A stretch of 64,000 bases of DNA from an uncultured Holophaga sp. Its GTDB lineage: Bacteria > Acidobacteriota > Holophagae > Holophagales > Holophagaceae. Below are positions 35,158-42,059 of the stretch, piece after piece; position 1 is the stretch's first letter, and every line of letters begins with the position of its first letter. The stretch is taken from NCBI RefSeq assembly GCF_963677305.1, contig NZ_OY781925.1:1203001-1267000 (forward strand), given 5' to 3'. The position numbers and the translations under genes were made by a program. Below the pieces are notes generated by a model that was not told where the DNA came from, made no database searches, and worked only from the letters and a program-made list of their open reading frames with translations.

Positions 35158-36195
35158 CTAGAGTATGGCGTTGAAGAGATAGCCCACCACCAGAATGCCC
35201 AGGGCGACCACGCCCAGGAAGGTGGCGATGAGCCGGGGGCGCATGACCTTGCGGAGGATCATGCTCTCGGGGAGGGAGAGGCCGATGACGGCCATCATGA
35301 AGGCCAGGGTGGAGCCCAGGGCGGCGCCCTTGCCCATGAGGGCCTCCACCACGGGGAGGATGGAGGCGGCGTTGGCATAGAGGGGCACCCCCACCAGGAC
35401 CGCCAGGGGCACGCTGTACCAGTTGCGGCGCCCCAGGAGGGAGGCCATGAAGCCTTCGGGCACGAAGCCGTGGATCAGGGCGCCCACGGCGATGCCCGCG
35501 AGGATGTAGGGCCAGACCTTGCCCACGATGTCCCTTACCCCCTGGAGGGCCTGGAAGAGGCGGGTGTCGAAGCTCGGTCGCTCCTCCGCTCCCGACTCGC
35601 CGAGCGGGGTCTGGGCGATCTCCCGCACCCAGCCCTCCAGGTGGTGCTCCATGCGCAGCCTGCCCAGGACCAGGCCGGAGACGAAGGCCACCAGGAGTCC
35701 CGTCCCGGCGTAGAGGAGGGCGATTTTCCAGCCGAACATGGCCAGGAGCATGCCCAGGGCCACCTCGTTCACCATGGGGGCCGCCACCAGGAAGCTGAAG
35801 GTCACCCCCAGGGGCACTCCCGCCCGCAGGAAGCCGATGAAGAGGGGCACGGCGGAGCAGGAACAGAAGGGGGTGATGACCCCCAGAAGAGAGGCCAAGG
35901 CCTGGCCCACGCCGCTTCGGCGTCCGGCCAGCAGGGACCGGACCCGCTCGGGGCGGACATAGGTCTGGAGGAAGGTCACCACGAAGACCACCAGGGTCAG
36001 GAGGAGGGTGACCTTGGGGAGGTCGTAGGCGAAGAAGGCGACGGACTCGCCAAGACGGGTACCGGGCTGGAGCCCCAGGGCCCGGAAGGCCACCCACTGG
36101 GCGAAGGGGTGGCTGAGGGCGTAGAGCACTCCCCAGAGGGGCAGGGCGCCCAGGATCCAGAAACGCTTAGGGAGAGTGAACCGGCCTTCAGCCAC
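35158..36195 (-). CDS. Permease of the UPF0718/DUF318 (ArsP-like) family
   Basis: The 345-aa polytopic inner-membrane protein has eight or more hydrophobic segments. The family hallmarks are TPFCSCSAVPLFIGFLRAG with the Cys-x-Cys pair, the mirror segment VPLYANAASILPVVEAL, and LVAAPMVNEVALG. ArsP-type members export organoarsenicals; others have unknown cargo. The start is taken as GTG 36195 (VAEGRFTLPKRF), just inside the arsR 3' end. It lies between arsR and the thioredoxin gene. Confidence 0.88.
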   Translation of the reverse strand: MAEGRFTLPKRFWILGALPLWGVLYALSHPFAQWVAFRALGLQPGTRLGESVAFFAYDLPKVTLLLTLVVFVVTFLQTYVRPERVRSLLAGRRSGVGQALASLLGVITPFCSCSAVPLFIGFLRAGVPLGVTFSFLVAAPMVNEVALGMLLAMFGWKIALLYAGTGLLVAFVSGLVLGRLRMEHHLEGWVREIAQTPLGESGAEERPSFDTRLFQALQGVRDIVGKVWPYILAGIAVGALIHGFVPEGFMASLLGRRNWYSVPLAVLVGVPLYANAASILPVVEALMGKGAALGSTLAFMMAVIGLSLPESMILRKVMRPRLIATFLGVVALGILVVGYLFNAIL

Positions 36196-36562
36196 GGTCC
36201 ACCCCGTTTGCGGTGCAGGCCAGGGGCAGGGCCAGTTTTCGGATCTCGAGGCCCCGGGTCCGGTCCTCCTGGATCTCGGGCAGGGCCTCCAGGGCCACCA
36301 GGAGTGAGGGGAGCAAGGCAGGCGCCTCGGCTGGGGGTGGAACGGAGATGAAGACCCAGCGACCGGATTTCCGCTCCTGCAACAGGCCGGTGCCCCGGAG
36401 TTCGCGCACCGCTTCCGAGACCGAGGATTGGGGCTGCCGGAGGATCTCCGCCAGCTGGCAGACGCAGTACTCGGCATCCGCCGCGAGGCCCAAAACCCGC
36501 AGACGCAGGGGGTGTCCCGCCGCCTTCAGGCATGCCACCAGTGCTTTGAGATCCCCGGTCAT
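36188..36562 (-). CDS. ArsR-family metalloregulator
   Basis: A 124-aa winged-helix repressor (LVACLKAAGHPLRLRVLGL, ILRQPQSSVSEAVRELRGTG). Its metal-sensing motif AEYCVCQL matches the ELCVCDL motif of ArsR-type As(III) sensors. First gene of the operon with permease, thioredoxin-like and YgjP-like genes. Expected to repress the operon until a thiol-reactive metalloid or metal binds the cysteines; the inducer is inferred. Confidence 0.92.
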   Translation of the reverse strand: MTGDLKALVACLKAAGHPLRLRVLGLAADAEYCVCQLAEILRQPQSSVSEAVRELRGTGLLQERKSGRWVFISVPPPAEAPALLPSLLVALEALPEIQEDRTRGLEIRKLALPLACTANGVDRG

Positions 36563-36622
36563 GAAGCCTCCGGGGAGGAGTCTAACAGGATTCTGATCGA
36601 TAAATCGGAAAAATCCGAAATA

Positions 36623-37945
36623 TCATGGCAGGCGGGTTTCCAGGTACCAGCCATGGTCTTCAAAGCGGGTGCCAAGGGGTTCCGACAGACGCTTCATCCG
36701 GTCCAGGATCACCCGGGCCCGGGCATCGGAAACCAGGGACGGGACGCCGAAGTCCGGCCCCTCGTCAGCGATGGCCACGGGGATGAGTTGGAGCCTGCGC
36801 AGCTTCCCCTGGTTGAGGACAAGGCGAGCCACCACCGCCTCCATGACCTCCGGGGAGTCCCGGCGGTCCCAGACTGAGACATTGGCCTGGCGGGGCATCT
36901 CAGGATCCCGCTGGTGGGTGAGGTCCACCGGGATGCGTTCCGGGGTGCGGTACTGGTAGATGAAGTTGCCCAGGCTGTAGAGGATGGGCCGCCCCTGGTG
37001 GAGCTCCAGGCCCCGCAGGACATGGGGGCCGCTGCCCAGAACCATGTCGGCGCCGGCCTCGATGGCGCGCCGGAACATGATCTCGTCGTTGGCTGGGGTC
37101 ACTTCCTGGATGCCGAATGCGCGGTTGTGGCTGACGTCATGGTTGTGGAGGGCCACGACGACCAGGTGCCCTCTGCGCTTGGCCTGGAGGATGCGGTCCT
37201 CCATGGCCAGGATGTCCTCCTCCTGGACCCCTTCCACGGCCTCCACCCGGCTGCCCGAGGCCACCAGGATGGTGGCGGGGTTCAGGGTGGCCACGGAGGG
37301 GCCGGCTGCATTGCGGCTTCTGAAACGCTGGGACCAGAAGCGCATGAGCGAGAGCAGGGCCACCTTCTGCTTCTGACCCTGCACACTCTGGATCCCCGGC
37401 TCCTCCGCAGCCTCCAGGGTCATTCCGGCTCCGGCATGGGTGATCCGGCACTGCTCCAGGGTGTCCAGGCAGTCCTGGAGGCCCTTGCCCCCGAAGTCGA
37501 AGGTGTGGTTGTTGGCCATCCCCAGGAGGTTGAAGCCCAGGGCGGCCAGCTCCCAGCCCAGTTTCCGGTCTGCCCGGAAGTTGTAGAAGGTGCCCAGCTC
37601 CTCCGGGTGGTCGTTGAGGGAGCACTCCAGGTTGCCGTAGCAGAGGTCCGCCTCCTGGAGGAGCCGGTAGAGCTGGCGATGCGCCGGGTCCCGGTGGCCA
37701 CTGATGGGGGCGTTCAGGATGAGGTCGCCCACGGCCGTGACCACCAAGTCCCCGGGCTCCTCCTTCAGGAGGCTCGAGATCCGACCCTGCCAGTCCACCG
37801 CGGGGCTCTGCTCCGGGGGATGGATTCTCCGTGCATAGACCGAGAGGGCGCCGTTCCAGTCCGTCTCTGGAGTCCCCTTCAGGGTGGAGGGACCTCCTGC
37901 GACCAGGGATAGCCCGAGAAGGAGGAAGGAGGCGAAGTGACGCAT
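36623..37945 (-). CDS. CapA-family (PGA_cap) metallophosphatase-like exported protein
   Basis: The 440-aa protein has signal peptide MRHFASFLLLGLSLVAGGPS and a CapA domain. VTAVGDLILNAPIS holds the metal-binding Asp. YGNLECSLND, LGMANNHTFDFGGKGLQ, VVVALHNHD and VLGSGPHVLRGLELHQGRPILYSLGNF are further family blocks. CapA proteins are linked to poly-gamma-glutamate or cell-envelope polymer synthesis; no pgs/cap genes surround it, so the role is open. CGGAGA precedes ATG 37945. Confidence 0.88.
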   Translation of the reverse strand: MRHFASFLLLGLSLVAGGPSTLKGTPETDWNGALSVYARRIHPPEQSPAVDWQGRISSLLKEEPGDLVVTAVGDLILNAPISGHRDPAHRQLYRLLQEADLCYGNLECSLNDHPEELGTFYNFRADRKLGWELAALGFNLLGMANNHTFDFGGKGLQDCLDTLEQCRITHAGAGMTLEAAEEPGIQSVQGQKQKVALLSLMRFWSQRFRSRNAAGPSVATLNPATILVASGSRVEAVEGVQEEDILAMEDRILQAKRRGHLVVVALHNHDVSHNRAFGIQEVTPANDEIMFRRAIEAGADMVLGSGPHVLRGLELHQGRPILYSLGNFIYQYRTPERIPVDLTHQRDPEMPRQANVSVWDRRDSPEVMEAVVARLVLNQGKLRRLQLIPVAIADEGPDFGVPSLVSDARARVILDRMKRLSEPLGTRFEDHGWYLETRLP

Positions 37946-37959
37946 GGCGATCTCCGGAG

Positions 37960-37975
37960 TGTAAAAAATTTTACA
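37960..37975. promoter_or_regulatory. Palindrome in the capA-family promoter
   Basis: A perfect palindrome TGTAAAAAATTTTACA (7-bp arms, 2-nt centre) lies 15-30 nt before the start codon, in an AT-rich patch. Size and position suit a repressor operator; the binding protein is unknown. Confidence 0.45.
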
Positions 37976-38013
37976 TACGAGGGCGTCGATGAACAAAATC
38001 TTGTCTTCATTTC

Positions 38014-38053
38014 CCACAAAAAGGCCCCGACATTGGTCGGGGCCTTTTTGTGG
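38014..38053 (-). terminator. Strong bidirectional intrinsic terminator
   Basis: Perfect 18-bp arms (CCACAAAAAGGCCCCGAC and its complement) with a 4-nt loop. The A/T ends give a U-run in both directions. Removing the IS and one target copy extends the arms by three more pairs (TTCCC with GGGAA), so this was the terminator of the pseudokinase gene ending at 39389. It now also terminates the transposase. Confidence 0.9.
38044..38051. repeat. Target-site duplication, left copy
   Basis: CTTTTTGT directly abuts the left IS end. The same octamer is at 39375-39382 beside the right end. Confidence 0.93.
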
Positions 38054-39374
38054 TTCTTCACGGAACACCGGGGAAGGCAGCTCTGATCTTGAGAAAGAAG
38101 TAGGCGTCGTCGCGGAAGCCATAGGCCATGCGCTTGATGACCTTGATGCGGTTGTTGATCCCCTCTAGAAGGCTGGTATGGAGCGGCCATCGGCAGTGGG
38201 AGAGGATGCCATCGAGCCGTGCCGCGAGATTCTGGGCGAACCGGACCAATGGCGCCAGGTTGCTTGACTTGGCGCGTTCCAACCAATCATTCCAGGCCCG
38301 GCGAGCCCAGCCCTCGCGTCGGTAGCGCCAGAGTTCCTTGAGGTCGTCCTTGAGCACATAGGCCGTCATCAGAGCCTGATTGGCGTCCAGCAACTCCTTG
38401 AGGCGCACCCTGGCCTCACCCTCCAGATTCCTGGGGTTCCTTAGCAGCAGCCACTTGGCGCTCTTCACCACCTTGCGGGCCGACTTGTCTCCCCTCAACC
38501 GGTTGGCCTCGTCAACCCGGACCCGATCAATCACCTCGTGGCCATAGCGTTGCACCACATGGAAGAGGTCATAGACGATCTCCGCTTTGGGGCAGTGCTT
38601 CCGGACCTCCAGCTCGAAGGCTGCGGACATATCCATACCTACCGCCTTGATTTGGGCGCAGCCCCTCTTCCCAAGCAGTTCAAAGAAAGGGCGGATGTCT
38701 GCACGGCCTCGCCCTTGCCCTACCCAGAGGACCCGCTTTCTGGCGGCATCCAGCACCACCGTGGCATATCGGTGTCCTTTGCGAAGGGCGAACTCATCCA
38801 TGAGCAGTGTTTCGGCTCCCCGCAGTTCTGGGGGCCCCAGTTCCCGGTCCAGGTGGGCTTTGTCGATGGCCTTGACGGTGTCCCAGTGCAGGTGAAAATG
38901 CTCGGCAACCTGCTTGATGGGCAGGACTTTGCACATCCTGGCCACCGATTCGGCCAGCCGATTGGTGACCCGGGCTCGGGGCTCCAGCCAGTTCAGGGAC
39001 TCCACCTTGGGTCCACACCTCGGACAGTCCAGTCGAAACCGCCAGACCAGCAGGTGGACTTCGTATTCAAAGATCGGGAGGTCCCTTACCCAGCGCTGGG
39101 TCGCATCGTGGATTCGATCCACATGATGGCCACAGCCGCTGCATCGTCGAGGTCGTTCATTACCAAGGAGTTCAATCCATACCTCGGCACGAGGCCCCTT
39201 TCGTCCGGCCTCGTACACGCCGATCAATCCGGCCTTGTATCCTTCCCACCCGCCCATCTGGGCCATAAGCTCGTTCATAGGCAGCAGTGCCTCCCGGGTC
39301 TGGTGTTGTCGCAAACCCAGGATCCCAGGAGTCTCTGCTGCCTACCTCATTTCCCCGCCATTCCGGGAAGAACC
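38052..39374 (-). mobile_element. Complete ISL3-family insertion sequence, 1323 bp
   Basis: Terminal inverted repeats are 24 bp with 20 matches. The left is 38052-38075, beginning GGTTCTTCACGGAA. The right is 39351-39374, beginning (reverse strand) GGTTCTTCCCGGAA. Both sides are flanked by the identical octamer CTTTTTGT (38044-38051 and 39375-39382). Eight-bp duplications and GG-starting ends are typical of ISL3. It encodes one full-length transposase. Intact ends and perfect duplication indicate a recent insertion. Confidence 0.95.
38058..39278 (-). CDS. ISL3-family transposase
   Basis: The 406-aa transposase starts MNELMAQMGGWEGYK (GTG/ATG codons up to 39314 would add 12 residues). An N-terminal zinc finger (CSGCGHHVDRIHD, CPRCG) and an HTH region (RLAESVARMCKVLPIKQVAEHF) precede the DDE domain. 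The domain shows LLMDEFALRKGHRYATVV, VGMDMSAAF, YDLFHVVQ and the C-terminal LEGINNRIKVIKRMAYGFRD with the final Glu. It appears full length and intact. The stop codon lies inside the left inverted repeat. Confidence 0.95.
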   Translation of the reverse strand: MNELMAQMGGWEGYKAGLIGVYEAGRKGPRAEVWIELLGNERPRRCSGCGHHVDRIHDATQRWVRDLPIFEYEVHLLVWRFRLDCPRCGPKVESLNWLEPRARVTNRLAESVARMCKVLPIKQVAEHFHLHWDTVKAIDKAHLDRELGPPELRGAETLLMDEFALRKGHRYATVVLDAARKRVLWVGQGRGRADIRPFFELLGKRGCAQIKAVGMDMSAAFELEVRKHCPKAEIVYDLFHVVQRYGHEVIDRVRVDEANRLRGDKSARKVVKSAKWLLLRNPRNLEGEARVRLKELLDANQALMTAYVLKDDLKELWRYRREGWARRAWNDWLERAKSSNLAPLVRFAQNLAARLDGILSHCRWPLHTSLLEGINNRIKVIKRMAYGFRDDAYFFLKIRAAFPGVP

Positions 39375-39382
39375 CTTTTTGT
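39375..39382. repeat. Target-site duplication, right copy
   Basis: CTTTTTGT directly follows the right IS end. It joins GGGAA to recreate the outer part of the interrupted terminator stem. Confidence 0.93.
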
Positions 39383-39388
39383 GGGAAC

Positions 39389-41284
39389 CTACTGCCTGGG
39401 AATGACGTAGGTCTTGGTCAGCCACCCGGCGACCTTCTGCCCGTCCCGCTCTGCCGGACGGTAGGAGGAGGAGAGCGCGGAGTCTCGCACAGCCTCGTCG
39501 ATGCCGGAACCGGGAATGCCGTTGGCCACGAGGACCTTCTGGGCGCGACCCATGGAGTCCACGTAGATCTTGACCGTCACCGTGCGCTCCCGGTCCAGGT
39601 ACTTCCGGGCGGAGGAACTCACACGGATGGGAGCCTGGGAGATCATCTGGCAGTCGCTGGAGACTGTCTGGCGGGGGCGGGCGGGGAAGCTGTAGGTCCG
39701 GGTCACCCAACCGGGTACCGACTTGCCATCGTGAGTGGCTGCCTGGTAGGTGGAGGCCAGGGCGGCGGCGGTGGCGGACTCGTCGAATCCATAGTTGCCT
39801 GGGACGCCGCTCACCACCAGGGTCTTCTGGGGACGCCCCATGCTGTCAACGTAGACCTTCAGGGTGACGGATCGCTCCAGGCTGCTTCCATCGCTGTGGA
39901 GGGCGGCTTCCGGATAGCGGGCGGGCGCGGCGTTCTGCACCCTTGCCGGGGTCTGTTCCACGGGGGCTCTGGATTGGACGGGTGCCTTGGTGTTGGCGAT
40001 CCGGCTCCGGAGTTCCTGGGCCGCTTTGCGGTCCTGCTCCGCCTTGAGGAGCTGCTTGCGGGTCTCCTCCAGCTGCTGTTGCAGCTGGGCCTGCTCATCG
40101 GCCCGCTTTTCCTCGCGCAGCTTCTTCTCCAGTGACTCCTGGCGAGCCAGGGCATCCCGTTTCGCGGCATCAGCCTTGGCGGCAGCCTCGCTGGCGGCCT
40201 CCAGCGCCTTGAGCTTGGTCTCCAGCTCAGCGTTCTTCTGGTGGTTCTGCCAGGTGTTGAAGCCGAAGAGTCCAAGGACGATGAGAACCGCGACAACGCC
40301 GGTCACCACCCACTTCCCGGAGCCGGAGCCACCGGAGGGGGCGGGGGCAGCCAGGGCATTGGCCGTCGTGGGCAGGAAGGCCGAGAAGTCGGCGCTGCGG
40401 TCCTCCTTCATGGAGAGCTGGTCCTGCTCGTTCTCCTCCCGGAAGAGGGTGTGCATGAAAAAGGCCATGTTGAAGGTGGTGGGGCTGTAGTCCCCGTCGT
40501 AGAGCACCCGTTCCAGGGAGGCCGTGAGCTCCTCGGCACTCTCGAAGGATGGCCCGAGCAGCAGGTGTCCCAGGAACTCCCGGATCTCCGCGGGGACGGG
40601 GGCCTCCTCCTGGGCGGCCTTCAGGGTGGCGGAGGCCAGAGCCGCCTGGAGCCCCTCGCCGGAGGGACAGGGCTCCAGGGTGATGAGCTCGTAGAAGATG
40701 GCGCCCAGGGCGAAGAGATCAGCATGGAAGGGGCTGAGGGGACGCTGGGGCTGGTAGGGGCGCAGGGCGGCGGAGAGCTTAGGGCAGCGTTCCAGCAGGC
40801 CGGTGACGGCAGGGGTGGCCGGGCCGTCCACGATCTGGGTGGCCCCCTCAAAGCTGATCCAGATGCTGCTCGGGTTCAGCATGCCGTGGTGGACGCCCCT
40901 GGCATGCATCTGGAGGAGCGCCTGGCAGACGCCCTGGATGACCGAGAGCGCATGGTCGATGCCGAGGGGGATCTGCTCCTGCCGGGTCTTGTCGAGTACC
41001 TGGGCCAGGGTGCGCCCGGGGAGGTAGTCCCATGCCAGGGCTCCCGGAGAGGAGACGTACCCGTTGCCCAGACCACGGGCTCCGTTGAGCGTGCCGATGG
41101 TCCACTGCATGTCCTCGGCGTGCTGCTCTATGCCAGCGGCCTTCAGCTCATCAGAGAAGACCCTGATGAGATAATTCTGATCGACGGAGTTCCCGGACAG
41201 GGTGAGGCCTCTGTGGATCCCCCCCAGGGGATCCGAGGAAAGCTCCCTGGCTAGCAGGTAGTTACCTAGGCGGGTATAGGCCAT
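39389..41284 (-). CDS. Pseudokinase-transmembrane protein with two TonB-like C-terminal domains
   Basis: Residues 1-265 follow a Ser/Thr kinase fold, but the catalytic motifs are lost. HRDLKPxN is HHGMLNPSSI (132-141) and DFG is VDGP (152-155). The beta-3 Lys is replaced (YLIRVF), while the helix-F region HADLFALGAIFYEL is kept. A FNMAFFMHTLFREE motif follows, then a transmembrane helix (325-343) and a charged coiled coil (347-430). Two copies of a TonB-C-like domain end the protein (KVYVDSMGRPQKTLVVSGVPG and KIYVDSMGRAQKVLVANGIPG). It would place a cytoplasmic pseudokinase on one side and two periplasmic TonB-like domains on the other. GGAGAAT precedes the ATG. An IS sits just after its stop. 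Confidence 0.85.
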   Translation of the reverse strand: MAYTRLGNYLLARELSSDPLGGIHRGLTLSGNSVDQNYLIRVFSDELKAAGIEQHAEDMQWTIGTLNGARGLGNGYVSSPGALAWDYLPGRTLAQVLDKTRQEQIPLGIDHALSVIQGVCQALLQMHARGVHHGMLNPSSIWISFEGATQIVDGPATPAVTGLLERCPKLSAALRPYQPQRPLSPFHADLFALGAIFYELITLEPCPSGEGLQAALASATLKAAQEEAPVPAEIREFLGHLLLGPSFESAEELTASLERVLYDGDYSPTTFNMAFFMHTLFREENEQDQLSMKEDRSADFSAFLPTTANALAAPAPSGGSGSGKWVVTGVVAVLIVLGLFGFNTWQNHQKNAELETKLKALEAASEAAAKADAAKRDALARQESLEKKLREEKRADEQAQLQQQLEETRKQLLKAEQDRKAAQELRSRIANTKAPVQSRAPVEQTPARVQNAAPARYPEAALHSDGSSLERSVTLKVYVDSMGRPQKTLVVSGVPGNYGFDESATAAALASTYQAATHDGKSVPGWVTRTYSFPARPRQTVSSDCQMISQAPIRVSSSARKYLDRERTVTVKIYVDSMGRAQKVLVANGIPGSGIDEAVRDSALSSSYRPAERDGQKVAGWLTKTYVIPRQ

Positions 41285-41338
41285 CCGAATTCTCCATGGG
41301 TTCGCAACTGGAAAGATAGCTCCAATTCATTAAAAATC

Positions 41339-42031
41339 CTAGTCGGCAGCTCCCTGCTGCTGGGGTGAAATCTCCGGAGAAATCCAGAGTTCGCCCACGG
41401 CCCGCCAAGCCAGGATCCACAGGCTCGCCGTGCCATGCACGCCTTCGGAGAAAGAGAGCTGGAGCTGGGCGAAGGGGAGGCTCAACTGGTCCCACTTGGT
41501 GGTGCGCTGCCGTGTCGATTCATCGAACTGGGTCAGCAGCAGGGCGTGCCGCTGGAATTTGATCCTGGCGGCTTCGAGCAGGAATGCGCGGGGATCGATG
41601 GGACCCTTCACGGCCCAGTCGGGTTGGGTGGTGACCACCATGTAGCGGGCCTGCTGGTCGGCATAGCCCTCGAAGTCCTCCCGGAGAGGAGTCACGCCCC
41701 TGGAAGCGGACGGGTCGGTGAGCAACTGGATCATGTGCGCCAGCACCCCGAGTTCCTTGACGATGGTCTCTGGGTGGCGCTTGTTCTCGCTGTAGCTGAG
41801 GATCCTCTGGAACTGGTCCTCCACTTCCTCGACCGTGGGGACCTGGTCGTTGGGGATGCCTCTGGCTCCCTCCAGGAGGGCGTAGGGGTGCTGCACCATG
41901 AACTGCTGCATGCCCTTGGGCGCAAGTCCCAGGGCCATGCGGGTCTCGAATTCATGGAATGCCGGGCTCCACGCTGCCAAGGGAACGGTCAGGGGCAGGA
42001 TCCAGCAGATTTTTTTCAATGCATGTATCAT
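41339..42031 (-). CDS. Hypothetical exported protein
   Basis: A 230-aa product with signal peptide MIHALKKICWILPLTVPLAAW and a helical mature part. The segment ELGVLAHMIQLLTDPSASRG vaguely recalls the His/Asp region of zinc phospholipase C / P1-nuclease proteins, but the other zinc ligands are not obvious. No domain is assigned. AGGGG precedes ATG 42031. It starts 30 nt from the divergent comEC and may share its control region. Confidence 0.7.
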   Translation of the reverse strand: MIHALKKICWILPLTVPLAAWSPAFHEFETRMALGLAPKGMQQFMVQHPYALLEGARGIPNDQVPTVEEVEDQFQRILSYSENKRHPETIVKELGVLAHMIQLLTDPSASRGVTPLREDFEGYADQQARYMVVTTQPDWAVKGPIDPRAFLLEAARIKFQRHALLLTQFDESTRQRTTKWDQLSLPFAQLQLSFSEGVHGTASLWILAWRAVGELWISPEISPQQQGAAD

Positions 42032-42059
42032 GATGAACCCCTGTTGGGATGGTACCAGT

